A DNA stretch of 64,000 bases from VXRN01 sp963664365 (GCA_963664365.1 OY761144.1:992001-1056000), one strand, 5' to 3'. Shown: positions 34,424 to 43,059, counted from the first letter of the stretch. Translations and numbers: made by a program. Notes: generated by a model from the letters alone, not told the origin.

Positions 34424-35620
34424 CTACTTCACCGCGCCTTCCGAGCGCAGAGAGCCAATCTCCACGTCGTCACAGCCTAACTCACGCAGAACCTCGTCGG
34501 TGTGCTGACCCAAGCTCGGAGCCGGGCGTCGGAATTTGCCGGGCGTGTCTGACAACTTGATCGGGATGCCGATGTTGCCGAGCCGGCCGGCGACGGGGTG
34601 ATCCGTCTCGACGTACATGCTTCTGGCCCGCACCTGCGGGTCTTCGTACACCTGCCTGAGATCGTAGATCGGGCCGACGGGGACTCCCGCGCGCTCCAGC
34701 TTCTCCAGCCAATGGGCCGATGTCTCTTGGCGGAAGGTCTTTTCGAGAGTGGCGACTAGGGCGTCGAGGTTGTTCATGCGGTCCTTGGGCTGGACGAACC
34801 TGGCGTCTGAGACCAACTCGTCGCGGCCTATGGCGGCGCACAGACGCTCCCAGTTGGCTTGGTTTGCGGCGCCGACGTTGACGTAGCCGTCGGCGGTCTC
34901 GAACGGCTGGTACGGCGCGGTTAGCCGGTGAGCGCTTCCCATCGGGCCTGGTACTTCGCCCGTGGCGAAGTACATCATAGACTCCCAGAACGTGTACGCG
35001 ATTCCGCCTTCGAGCAGCGACGTATCGACGTGCTGCCCCTGTCCGGTCCTGAGCCGGTGGACGTATGCGGTCAGGATGCCGATGGCGGCGTACATGCCCG
35101 CGTTGAGGTCGCAGATGGGAACGCCGACCTTCGTTGGCGTTCCTCCCTTTGGGCCATTGACGCTCATCAGGCCGCTCATCCCCTGCGCGACGAGGTCAAA
35201 TCCGCCGCGCCGCGCGTAGGGGCCTGTGATTCCGAAGCCGGATATGGTGCAATAGACGATTGCGGGGTTGATACTATTGACGTTTTCGTAGCCGAGGCCC
35301 ATGCGCTCCAGAGCGCCGGGGCGGAAGTTCTGCACGAGGATATCGGACTCCCGCGCCATGCGGCGGACGATTTCGAGGCCGCGCTCATTCTTCATGTCCA
35401 CGACGACGCTGCGCTTGTTGCGGTTGATTCCGAGGAAGGCGGCGGACTCTCCCTCGATGAACGGCGGCCCCATGCGCCGCGTGTCGTCTCCGCCGTTGGG
35501 CTTCTCGACCTTGATCACGTCGGCGCCCATGTCGGCGAGCATCATCGTGCAGTATGGGCCTGCCATTATCTGGGTGAGGTCCAAGACTTTGACATCTTGG
35601 AGTGGCAGCGAGTGAGTCAT
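34424..35620 (-). CDS. CaiB/BaiF family III CoA-transferase
   Basis: The 398-residue product has the N-terminal VLDLTQIMAGPYCTMMLADMGADVIKVE signature of the family (split across residues 12-39), GINRNKRSVVVDMKNERG, and the catalytic Asp at about 171 in CDLNAGMYAAIG. Family III enzymes transfer CoA between carboxylic acids such as formate/oxalate, carnitine or bile acids. The gene lies 2 bases downstream of a crotonase gene in the same direction, so activation and hydration of one acyl-CoA are probably linked. The substrate is not evident. Confidence 0.85.
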   Translation of the reverse strand: MTHSLPLQDVKVLDLTQIMAGPYCTMMLADMGADVIKVEKPNGGDDTRRMGPPFIEGESAAFLGINRNKRSVVVDMKNERGLEIVRRMARESDILVQNFRPGALERMGLGYENVNSINPAIVYCTISGFGITGPYARRGGFDLVAQGMSGLMSVNGPKGGTPTKVGVPICDLNAGMYAAIGILTAYVHRLRTGQGQHVDTSLLEGGIAYTFWESMMYFATGEVPGPMGSAHRLTAPYQPFETADGYVNVGAANQANWERLCAAIGRDELVSDARFVQPKDRMNNLDALVATLEKTFRQETSAHWLEKLERAGVPVGPIYDLRQVYEDPQVRARSMYVETDHPVAGRLGNIGIPIKLSDTPGKFRRPAPSLGQHTDEVLRELGCDDVEIGSLRSEGAVK

Positions 35621-35622
35621 GG

Positions 35623-36411
35623 TCAGCGGCCTTTGAAGTTGGGCTGTCTGCGCTCGATGAATGCGGCGCGGCCCTCGCGGAAGTCTTCGCTGTCGAAGTT
35701 GGCGAAGGGCAGGTGCTCCTCCTCTTCGGTCAGGGACGTGAGATCGGGGTTTCTGAGCACGGTCTGGAGAATGCGCTTGTGACGCGCTTGGGAGAGAGGC
35801 GCGAGCGGGACCATCGCGCGCGCGAGATCGTATGTGACATCGGCGATCTCGTCCAAGGGAACGACCTGGGTCACGAGGCCGATCCTGTGCGCTTCCTGTG
35901 CGTCGACAAGCCGTGCCGACAGAAGGATATAGGCGGCGTTTCCGGGCCCGACGAGCCGGACGAGCCGGCGCATCTCTTTGTATCCGACGAGTATGGACAG
36001 CCGCGCGACGGGAATTCCGAATCGGCTGTTGTCGGCGGCGATTCGGATGTCGGCGGCCATGGACAGCTCGCAGCCTCCGCCGACGCAGAAGCCCTTGATC
36101 ATGCAGATCGTGGGCTTGGACATTGCCTCGATTGCGTCCATTGCGCCGTCGAACGCCTCGGCATAGACCTTAGCCTTGGTTGAGTCGTCGCGGTAGGACT
36201 CGAAGTCCTTGATGTCGGCGCCGGCTGAGAATGCGGCGTCACCCGCTCCGGTGAAGACGACGACCTTGACGGCGGGGTCGCGCTCGAGATCTAGGGCGAT
36301 GCGGCGCAGTCGGCGCCAGCCGTGGTAGCTGATGGCGTTGCGCTGACTGGGCCGGTTGAAGGTGACGGTGGCGATTCCGTCCTGCTCGGACACTAGAATG
36401 TCGTCGGTCAT
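35623..36411 (-). CDS. Enoyl-CoA hydratase/isomerase family protein
   Basis: The 262-residue crotonase-fold product has the oxyanion-hole segments FTGAGDAAFSAGADIKDFE and MIKGFCVGGGCELSMAADIRIA with the first catalytic Glu. The second Glu position (normally P-E) reads FGIPVARL, so that acid is absent. Such variants act as isomerases, hydrolases or hydratases with a changed mechanism. It is the first gene of a two-gene unit with the CoA-transferase. The start follows a GATG context with no strong ribosome site. Confidence 0.82.
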   Translation of the reverse strand: MTDDILVSEQDGIATVTFNRPSQRNAISYHGWRRLRRIALDLERDPAVKVVVFTGAGDAAFSAGADIKDFESYRDDSTKAKVYAEAFDGAMDAIEAMSKPTICMIKGFCVGGGCELSMAADIRIAADNSRFGIPVARLSILVGYKEMRRLVRLVGPGNAAYILLSARLVDAQEAHRIGLVTQVVPLDEIADVTYDLARAMVPLAPLSQARHKRILQTVLRNPDLTSLTEEEEHLPFANFDSEDFREGRAAFIERRQPNFKGR

Positions 36412-36574
36412 CTGATTAGAGTCTCTCCGTCGTTTGTATTGGCCGCTGGACGGGAATCCATCATATCAGGCTGACAGTCTCAAGTACGAATCCGGGTCAG
36501 GATATGGCTTGCGCCTGCGGGCATATTGAAATAACCTTAAAGTAGCCATTCTGTGAAACATGGAGAGCGCAAAC

Positions 36575-36922
36575 ATGATGATAGACGTTGCCGAGTTCAA
36601 TGGCCCAGCGCTTCTCATGCGAGTTCGGGGGCGCATCAACGTGCTTACGGCAGACGTGTTCGAGATCGATGCGCTGCGGACCGTGGCAGACAGCGACCGC
36701 GACGTGATCGTGGATGCCTCTGAGGTGAGCTACGTCAGCACCGCCGGGCTGCGCGTCTTCCTGCTCCTGTCGAGAGAGCTAAGTCAAAGAGGCCGCGGCT
36801 TTCACATCTTCGGTCTCCTTCCCCACATATACCGGGTCTTCCAGATAATAGGCTTCGACCGGGTCATCCCCATCCATCCGGATATCGATTCGGCGCTGGC
36901 CGCCATCGAGGGCCGGGGGTAA
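36575..36922 (+). CDS. STAS-domain protein (anti-sigma factor antagonist type)
   Basis: I favour the ATG at 36575, since GGAGAG at 36562-36567 precedes it by 7 bases; the ATG at 36560 is the alternative. The product of about 115 residues has the STAS pattern: a first strand DVAEFNGPALLMRVRGRIN, then VIVDASEVSYVSTAGLRVFLLLSREL with the phospho-acceptor Ser in YVSTAGL, and the final strand GFDRVIPIHPD. Proteins of this kind bind anti-sigma kinases. No kinase or sigma factor gene lies beside it. Confidence 0.8.
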   Translation: MMIDVAEFNGPALLMRVRGRINVLTADVFEIDALRTVADSDRDVIVDASEVSYVSTAGLRVFLLLSRELSQRGRGFHIFGLLPHIYRVFQIIGFDRVIPIHPDIDSALAAIEGRG

Positions 36923-37000
36923 TGGCTGACGCCGCGACCTAGACTCTAGGCTCCCCCTCGCCGTCTATCGGCGCCGGACATCTCTCGCATCTCTAAACAA

Positions 37001-37026
37001 GCCCTCTCCCATTGGAGAGGGCTGTT
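37001..37026 (-). terminator. Terminator of the repeat-rich surface protein gene
   Basis: AGCCCTCTCC and GGAGAGGGCT form a perfect 10-base stem around CATT; on the minus strand the stem is followed by TGTTTAG. It lies 20 bases after the stop of the minus-strand gene and 79 bases after the stop of the convergent STAS gene. Confidence 0.65.
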
Positions 37027-37045
37027 CGTTGTCTTCGGAATCTCT

Positions 37046-38344
37046 TCAGCGCCCTCTGCGCCTGAAGTGTCTCAGGCCGAAGATCAGCGCGAGCGGGGCC
37101 AAGATGAGGAGCATGTTCGTCGCTCCGGTGGCCGGGGTGACTCCGACTATGGAGTTGCAGCCGCCGCCCGAATCGTCTTCGCCACCTTCCGCGCCGCCCC
37201 CAGTGGGCGGCTGCGAGAGCGGCGGGAGGGTTGCCGTCGGAGTCGGAAGCACTGGCGTCGCTGTCGGAGGAACCGGCGTCGCTGTCGGAGGAACCGGCGT
37301 CGCTGTCGGAGGAACCGGCGTCGCTGTCGGAGGAACCGGCGTCGCTGTCGGAGGAACCGGCGTCGCTGTCGGAGGAACCGGCGTCGCTGTCGGAGGAACC
37401 GGCGTGTTGGTAGGGGTCGGAGTCGGCTCCGGCGTGTTGGTAGGCACGGGAGTCGCGGTCGGGACGGGCGTCGGCGTCGGAACCGGCGTGTCCGTCGGGA
37501 CCGGAGTAGGCGTCGGCAGTCCCACGACGAGGATGTCGAAGTCCCTCTCGAACGCGCCGCTGACGTAGGTTGCGGTCGTGCGCGCCTGGTGGCCGTTGAA
37601 GTAGAACTCTATCTCCATTCCGATCAGGTTTGTGGCGTCCGCGCCGGGATCGACGATCAGGCCGCTGAAAGCGCCGTCGCCGCCGACCGAAGCCGCGGAC
37701 GATTCGTAGTCGCCGATCTTGGCGGTCAGCGTGGAGTCGGCAGGGATGGGCGCGCCTGAGACTATCACGAGCCCAGACACGAACGTCATCGGCTCAGCCG
37801 CGGGGATGGGCGTCTCGGTCGGAGTCGGGGTCGGAGTCGGAACCGGCGTCGCAGTCGGAACCGGGGTCGGAGTCGGAACGAGCGTCGGAGTGGGTATCGG
37901 CGTGTCGGTCGGAACCGCCGTCGGAGTCGCGATTCCCGTCGGAGTGGGCGTCGGCTCCGGCAGATTGGGGAACGTGAGGTTCAGCGTCCTGAACTCTGGG
38001 AAGCCGACCCTCTTGTAGTCCTCGGTCTCCAGCGCCTCCACGTCCCACAGGACGAACTTGATGGACATGTTGAAGTAGTCGCCGGTGTCGGGAGCGACTG
38101 TAAGGTCTCGGTATTGCCCGTCTTGGACGGTGGCCGGCTCGGAGGTGTAGTCGTCTATGACGGCGACGATCTGGAATCCGTCGGGCACGGCGGCCCCGTC
38201 CATGGTCGTGGCGCTCCCCTTGTAGATGAACGGGAACGGCGGGGGCGCCTGGGCGCCGGCCTCGGAGGCAAAGAGGGCAGCGCCCAGGGCGGCGATCGCG
38301 ACGATGAAGAGTATGAGCCTGCGGTTTGCTATGAGTGTGGTCAT
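37046..38344 (-). CDS. Exported surface protein with two beta domains and PT repeats
   Basis: The 432-residue product has a signal peptide (RRLILFIVAIAALGAALFASEAGA), a first beta domain (about 36-130) and a second similar domain (about 190-290); both carry a G-x-P-x-x-x-x-x-A-x-I-x-DY-x-S pattern. Pro-Thr linkers separate them. A stretch of seven identical VPPTATP units follows. The C-terminus holds GVTPATGATN, a hydrophobic helix and RRRGR, like a sorting anchor. It probably sits on the cell surface. The ligand is unknown. Confidence 0.7.
   Translation of the reverse strand: MTTLIANRRLILFIVAIAALGAALFASEAGAQAPPPFPFIYKGSATTMDGAAVPDGFQIVAVIDDYTSEPATVQDGQYRDLTVAPDTGDYFNMSIKFVLWDVEALETEDYKRVGFPEFRTLNLTFPNLPEPTPTPTGIATPTAVPTDTPIPTPTLVPTPTPVPTATPVPTPTPTPTETPIPAAEPMTFVSGLVIVSGAPIPADSTLTAKIGDYESSAASVGGDGAFSGLIVDPGADATNLIGMEIEFYFNGHQARTTATYVSGAFERDFDILVVGLPTPTPVPTDTPVPTPTPVPTATPVPTNTPEPTPTPTNTPVPPTATPVPPTATPVPPTATPVPPTATPVPPTATPVPPTATPVPPTATPVLPTPTATLPPLSQPPTGGGAEGGEDDSGGGCNSIVGVTPATGATNMLLILAPLALIFGLRHFRRRGR
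37254..37400 (+). repeat. Seven exact 21-bp tandem repeats in a coding region
   Basis: The unit GGCGTCGCTGTCGGAGGAAC plus C is repeated seven times without change from 37254 to 37400 and encodes VPPTATP on the minus strand. Perfect identity of the units suggests recent expansion or active slippage, so the copy number may vary between strains. Confidence 0.85.
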
Positions 38345-38580
38345 TGTTTGGTCACCTTCACTTCCGGATCGAGTCCGGGGGCATAGGTTTTAGATTCCTC
38401 TTGTACAGTTCTTAGACAATTGTATATGAAGATTCAGTACAAGGGCAAGGAAAAAGAGGTAACTGTTCAGAGTTGATGAGGCGAATGCCCGCAGAGCGCG
38501 AGGACGCAGCCTTGCTCAAAGCTAAATCGCCCTATTGGTGACGCTGATGGTCGACAAGATCTCACGAAGTCTGAACAGTT

Positions 38581-39637
38581 ACGGACATCGACTGGGAGGA
38601 GGAATGCTATCGAGAAGGATGCGCCTACGCGCGTGAGAGAGCGGTCACCAGAATGGATGCACTCGACGCGAGTTGATGCGACAGAAGCCGAAGGGATGGA
38701 ATTCGATAGGATTCCGAGAGCGTACTCTCACAACCCGGTTTGGAGATGTGCCACTCAGACGCCGGATGTATCGAGACGCAGACGGCAATGCTAGGTTCCT
38801 TCTGGACGAGCGCCTGGGATTGAGACCAAACCAGTTGGCGAGTCCGTCACTGACAGAGGGGGTCGTTGCGATGGCCGCTGAAGTTCCCTTTCGCAAGGTG
38901 GCAGAGGCGGTGAGCGCTCTGACGGCGGGGGAACTGTCAGCGAAGACAGCGCATCGGCTGTTGCAGAGCGTGGGAGAGGAGGCGCTTGACCAAGAGCGGG
39001 AACGGTGGGCGGCGACGGAGCCAACTGGATATGCAGAGGCGCCGAGGAGTTCGGCAACGCAGTGTTCCAATTGGACGGCTTCCACCTATCCCGTGCCTGT
39101 GGCCGAGGCTATGGCGCGGAGGTCGGTTCGGCTATCTACGATGCGATACGCTCAGGCTCTCATGAGTATGCGCGTGCGTTGATGTCAGCGGCTATGGCCG
39201 CCGATACCAAGTGGGCCACCCGGGATAGGGAGTACGTCGAATCCAACATGGTCAACGGAGTGGACTGGCGCAAGCGTGTTCCCAACGCTCCACCAGACGC
39301 TCGGAGTCTGGGGACGATGGAGTCCAACGGAGACAAACTCACGGCGAACCGGATGAAGAAGAGAGGGATGAGCTGGACCATACATGGCGCCAACCGAATG
39401 GCCAAGGCTATTCAGTTGAGTCGGAACGGAGAGTTGGCGCGATTCTGTCACAGGCGATCAATGCACGTCTCAGTTCGTGGAAGGCGGTGTCCGTCCGCAC
39501 GCGACCGTTCTACGAACATAGCACAAGCCAGTGACTGGGCCGACGCTTCAGCGCCCGCATTGAGCGGACCCCACAGCTCCCGACCATGGGTCGTTGGCTT
39601 GCGAAGCCTTCTCCGACATGACTACCTACTAAACTGA
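38581..39637 (+). pseudogene. Broken ISLre2-family transposase
   Basis: The first readable part is an N-terminal segment WEEECYREGCAYARERAVTRM, then a one-base loss near 38667 shifts the frame. It goes on with LMRQKPKGWNSIGFRERTLTTRFGDVPL, LTEGVVAMAAEVPFRKVAEAV and ends at LDQERERW. A further junction near 39005 jumps to GGDGANWICRGAEEFGNAVFQLDGFHLSRA in another frame, so about 150 codons of the middle, including part of the catalytic core, are missing. The C-terminal part with SLGTMESNGDKLTANRMKKR follows. The element is inactive. Confidence 0.75.
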
Positions 39638-39668
39638 CACAGGTTCCACCCGACTGGGCCTGTGTCAG
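39634..39668. repeat. Inverted repeat behind the broken transposase
   Basis: CTGACACAGG at 39634-39643 pairs with CCTGTGTCAG at 39659-39668. A weaker version with CTGATACAGG and CTGTGTCAG stands at 39776-39817. The pair could be an ISLre2 end or a terminator; the spacing does not allow a choice. Confidence 0.4.
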
Positions 39669-40153
39669 ATTGGTAGGCGTCCAATTCAATGCAATGGCGC
39701 AAGGACGCAAATGGGTATGGATTGCTCAATACCCAAGTCCGGCGGGCGGGACGCCCGCGCTCCCAAGTGGGGATCACAGAACTGATACAGGCTCCTCAAC
39801 CCCGGGACTGTGTCAGATGGTCGGCGGGCGTGTCACCCTCACCCTAGCCCTCTCCCTCAAGGGAGAGGGGATATGTTTGTCCAAGGGAGAGGGGGTATGT
39901 TTGTCCAAGGGAGAGGGGATCTTCCGCCACCCTGCCCATGCCCCTCTGGATTCCGGCCCCGTATCGGGTACGGGGCAGGCTCTTCGCCGGAATCACCATG
40001 GCCTTGTCAGGCCACATAAGAGGGATGAAAATGGCGTGGCCCAGCCCCGGGCCTCTCTGGATTCCGGCCTTCGCCGGAATGACGGTTTGGTTGGTGTGGC
40101 TGCTATTTTCATGGTAATGACGGTGTGTGGCGGAATGATGGGTTGGGTGGGGG
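39669..40153 (+). repeat. Repeat-rich stretch before the accessory gene
   Basis: No gene is seen. From 39833 to 39920 the palindromic repeat family is present, with AAGGGAGAGGGG-type arms repeated three times at a 26-base period. GGCGGGACGCCCGCGCTCCC near 39740-39765 resembles 43196-43221. The 134-bp dispersed element fills 39989-40122. GGATTCCGGCCCCGTATCGG-like sequence stands just before it. Confidence 0.6.
39989..40122 (-). repeat. 134-bp dispersed element, copy 2
   Basis: This is the reverse complement of 9279-9412 over its full length. Both copies lie behind the 3' end of an accessory gene and point the same way relative to it (31 bases here, 269 bases behind the primase). Identity over 134 bases between sites 30 kb apart means recent spread or sequence homogenisation. 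Confidence 0.8.
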
Positions 40154-41140
40154 CTAGGAGTCGTCTATGTGGTCCGGGGGGTGGATGCGGTAGATGCCGT
40201 TCTCGTCGAAGTAGAGGCGGTCGCGGAAGAGTTCAATGTTCCTCATGCCGCGGACGGTATCGAGTATCTCTTCTTCCGACTTGGAGAGTTCGTAGGCCAT
40301 GACATGGTACTCGCAGAGGTCGTCATCACCGAAGCAGTCCCCGCAAGGGCCTGTGTCTTCGCGGTCTCCGTACTCTTGCTCGAACCTCTCGCGCTCTTTT
40401 CTCATGCCCTCGATAACGTTGCGGGCGTAGCCGTCAGCCTCGATGATCTTTTCGAGGGGGATGTCGGGGTCGATCTCGGCGGGGTGTTTGTTGGCCCAGT
40501 CGGCGTCGAATGCGGGGTCTTGGTTGTGGTCAGGAGGGGTTTGGAGGTCCGCGACTGCGCCGAGGACACGGTCGAGTATCATCTGGCCGGCGGTGATGCG
40601 GTGGCAGGGCTTGACGGACGTGTCTTCGGGGTCGGGTTCGTGGATGTATGCCAGTATGGAGGCGAGTTCGGCTCCGTAGTTGGTGATTTCGAGGATGTAG
40701 TATTGCGCCTCGTGGACGAGGTCGGGTACACGGTTGGGGTCGTGTGGCAGTTTGTTGGGGTTGTGCAGCCTGACGGGAGCCTGCGGCGGGCCTAGCTCGG
40801 CGTCGAGTTTCTCTTCGAGGCGGGCGACGGGCCGGTTGGATGCGGCGGCGTCTGAACTGTGATTCGTTTGATTTTGGGATTTCGCTGATTGTGGGGATTG
40901 ACTCGATTCGGGAGATGGAGCGCAGTGCCGAATCTTGGCGACTTTGCCGAAGCCTCTGTCGTATAGGACCTTGGTTGCCCTGAGTCGGTCGTAGGTGTTG
41001 GCTTCGGGGTCTTTGCCCTTGGCGATATCGAGCAGGTTGTCGAGGACGCGCTGGATACCGCCGGTGGCATCCTGAAGATGCTGGGCGGCGTGTCCGGCGA
41101 AGACGGGATTGATGGTGGCTGTATGTATTTCGGACTGCAT
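40154..41140 (-). CDS. Accessory protein of unknown function, leaderless
   Basis: From the ATG at 41140 the product has 328 residues; two more N-terminal residues are possible from 41146. The N-terminal part GIQRVLDNLLDIAKGKDPEANTYDRLRATKVLYDRGFGKV looks like a small helical DNA-binding unit, as in terminase small subunits or HTH regulators. A polar Ser-Gln-rich stretch follows, then an acidic helical C-terminal half with a CGDC-FGDDDLCEYH cluster that could bind a metal. No family was recognised. Its codon use and its repeats suggest mobile cargo. The -10 box lies just before the start. Confidence 0.5.
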   Translation of the reverse strand: MQSEIHTATINPVFAGHAAQHLQDATGGIQRVLDNLLDIAKGKDPEANTYDRLRATKVLYDRGFGKVAKIRHCAPSPESSQSPQSAKSQNQTNHSSDAAASNRPVARLEEKLDAELGPPQAPVRLHNPNKLPHDPNRVPDLVHEAQYYILEITNYGAELASILAYIHEPDPEDTSVKPCHRITAGQMILDRVLGAVADLQTPPDHNQDPAFDADWANKHPAEIDPDIPLEKIIEADGYARNVIEGMRKERERFEQEYGDREDTGPCGDCFGDDDLCEYHVMAYELSKSEEEILDTVRGMRNIELFRDRLYFDENGIYRIHPPDHIDDS

Positions 41141-41147
41141 GAACATA

Positions 41148-41177
41148 AGTTTAGAGCATAGGGTCTGAGGATGTCAA
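41148..41177 (-). promoter_or_regulatory. Promoter of the accessory gene
   Basis: On the minus strand TTGACA (41177-41172) and TAAACT (41153-41148) are 18 bases apart. The -10 box ends about 7 bases before the ATG at 41140, which points to a leaderless message. Upstream lies a GGATAGT microsatellite at about 41191-41223. Confidence 0.5.
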
Positions 41178-41281
41178 GGGGTGATTTTAGTGGATAGTGG
41201 ATAGTGGATAGTGGGTAGTTTTTAGTTTTTAGGGGTGGAGGGCGTCCGGCGATTTGGTGGTGGATTTCGGGTCCAGCAAAG

Positions 41282-41307
41282 GGGGGCGGTTCGCGCGGAC
41301 CGCCCCC
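41282..41307 (-). terminator. Terminator of the first glnA
   Basis: GGGGGCGGT and ACCGCCCCC form a 9-base perfect stem 31 bases after the glnA stop. The minus strand continues with CTTTGCT, a short pyrimidine run. It fits an intrinsic terminator. Confidence 0.65.
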
Positions 41308-41337
41308 TTCGTACTGCTTGGTTTCAGGCGTTTGGGC

Positions 41338-42774
41338 CTATGCGTCGTAGTACAGGAAGAACTCGTAGGGATGCGGCCGGAGCCTCATCTCGTCCACTTC
41401 GTTCGTCCGCTTGTAGTCCAGCCAGGTCTCGATCAGGTCGGACGTGAAGACGTCGCCGGCCAGCAGGAATTCGTAGTCGTCTTCCAGCGCGTCCAGGACC
41501 TCCTCCAGGCTGCCGGGCACCTGCTGGACCTTGGCCGCGTCCTCGGGGGAGAGGTCGTACAGGTCCACGTCCAGCGGCTCGCCGGGGTCGATCTGGTTGC
41601 GGACGCCGTCGAGTCCGGCCAGCAGCATCGCGCTGAAGGCGAGGTACGGGTTGGCGGTCGGGTCGGGGCATCGGAACTCCACGCGCTTGGCGGGCGGGGT
41701 GTCGAAGTACACCGGAATCCGGCAGCAGGCGCTGCGGTTCCGAGCCGAGTAGGCCAGGTTCACCGGGGCCTCGAAGCCGGGCACCAGCCGACGGTAGGAG
41801 TTGGTGGTCGGGGCCGCGAATGCCAGAAGCGCCGGCGCGTGCTTGAGCAGGCCGCCGATGTAGTGCTTCATCGTGTCGCTCATGTGGGCGTAGCCGTCGC
41901 CCCAGAATATGTTGTCGCCATCCTTCCAGATGCTCTGGTGGGTGTGCATCCCGGTGCCGTTGTCGCCGAACAGAGGCTTGGGCATGAAGGTCGCGGTCTT
42001 GCCGTGCCGGGCGGCGACGTTCTTGACCAGGTACTTGTAGATCATGATGTTGTCGGCGGTCTTGGTCAGGGTGTCATACACTATGTCGATCTCGCCCTGT
42101 CCGGCGGTCGCCACTTCGTGGTGCTGCTTTTCTATGACCATGCCGAACTTCTGCATTTCGAGCACCATCTCCGTGCGGATGTCGCTCAGCGTGTCGGTCG
42201 GGGGAACCGGGAAGTAGCCGCCCTTGTGCCGCGGCCTGTGCCCCTTGCTGAGTGTCTCGTCGTCCAGGTTGTAGGGGCTGCCGGAGTTCCAGACGCCTTC
42301 GTCCGAGTCCACGTTATAGTACGCGGAGTGGGCGTCCTGGTCGTAGCTGGCGGTGTCGAAGATGAAGAACTCTGCCTCGGGACCCCAGTAACTGGTGTCG
42401 CCGATGCCGCCGGATGCCAGGTACGCTTCAGCCTTGCGCGCGACGTACCTGGGGTCGCGGCTATAGTCCGATCCGGCCAGGGGGTCGCGGATGTCACAGA
42501 TCATGCTGAGGGTCTTGATGTTGTAAACGGGATCAATGACCGCCGTGTTGGGGTCGGGGACGAGGAGCATGTCGCTCTCGTCGATCGTCTGGAAGCCGCG
42601 GATGCTGGAGCCGTCGAATCCGGTGCCGTTCGCGAACAGGTCTTCGTTGACCTCGTTGGGCGGGACGCCGACGTGCTGAAGCGTGCCGGGTACGTCGGTG
42701 AACTTCAGGTCGATTATCCGGACTCCCTCGTCGCTTATCAGTTTTATAACTTCTTCTGGGGTCATGTGCGTCAC
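41338..42774 (-). CDS. glnA: Glutamine synthetase type I (first copy)
   Basis: The 478-residue product has the GS beta-grasp N-terminus (VRIIDLKFTDVPGTLQHVGVP), the Mg-binding GPEAEFFIFD, the latch and ATP-binding KPLFGDNGTGMHTHQSIW, and the LVPGFEAPVNLAYSARNRSA block. Near the C-terminus DVDLYDLSPED resembles the loop with the adenylylation Tyr of type I-beta enzymes. It makes glutamine from glutamate, ammonia and ATP. A 32-residue protein gene lies upstream on the same strand, and operator boxes stand before that, so regulation by nitrogen supply is likely. Confidence 0.92.
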   Translation of the reverse strand: MTHMTPEEVIKLISDEGVRIIDLKFTDVPGTLQHVGVPPNEVNEDLFANGTGFDGSSIRGFQTIDESDMLLVPDPNTAVIDPVYNIKTLSMICDIRDPLAGSDYSRDPRYVARKAEAYLASGGIGDTSYWGPEAEFFIFDTASYDQDAHSAYYNVDSDEGVWNSGSPYNLDDETLSKGHRPRHKGGYFPVPPTDTLSDIRTEMVLEMQKFGMVIEKQHHEVATAGQGEIDIVYDTLTKTADNIMIYKYLVKNVAARHGKTATFMPKPLFGDNGTGMHTHQSIWKDGDNIFWGDGYAHMSDTMKHYIGGLLKHAPALLAFAAPTTNSYRRLVPGFEAPVNLAYSARNRSACCRIPVYFDTPPAKRVEFRCPDPTANPYLAFSAMLLAGLDGVRNQIDPGEPLDVDLYDLSPEDAAKVQQVPGSLEEVLDALEDDYEFLLAGDVFTSDLIETWLDYKRTNEVDEMRLRPHPYEFFLYYDA

Positions 42775-42836
42775 TCCTTGTGTGTGATGGTCTTCACTGA
42801 AATTTCTCTGCCGTGGAAGCTCCCCTTACGCCGAAC

Positions 42837-42864
42837 ATGCCTGGCCGAGTATTCAGCCAGGCAT
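42837..42864 (-). terminator. Attenuator-like hairpin between the small gene and glnA
   Basis: ATGCCTGGC and GCCAGGCAT form a perfect 9-base stem around a 10-base loop. There is no T-run, so partial termination or RNA processing is more likely than full termination. It lies in the 186-base leader before glnA. Confidence 0.45.
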
Positions 42865-42960
42865 CATTCTATCAGGATTATTGGGATTTGACGATTCGGA
42901 GTTTTCACCTCTCAGGCAATCTGGCTTTCAGGGGGCGGTAAGCAGATTACGACTGGGGGG

Positions 42961-43059
42961 CTACTCCTCGCGGCTCTTCCTCAGTTTGCTCGGAAGGACT
43001 ACCCAAAGTCCGAACAGTCCGGCGAAGGCTACACCACCGAGAATTGCTTCTAGACCCAT
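42961..43059 (-). CDS. 32-residue membrane protein upstream of glnA
   Basis: An AAGGAG site lies 9 bases before the ATG at 43059, and the frame closes with TAG at 42963-42961. The product reads MGLEAILGGVAFAGLFGLWV plus VLPSKLRKSREE: one hydrophobic helix (residues 4-22) and a basic tail on the cytoplasmic side. It is far too short for most gene finders. Its place between phased nitrogen-type operator boxes and glnA suggests that the two are made together, perhaps with a role in glutamine synthetase or transporter control, as known for small membrane peptides elsewhere. That role is inference. Confidence 0.6.
   Translation of the reverse strand: MGLEAILGGVAFAGLFGLWVVLPSKLRKSREE

Noticed and set aside
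37254..37400. Possible CRISPR array
   Set aside because: The repeats are 21 bp, directly adjacent without spacers and in frame with a Pro-Thr linker.
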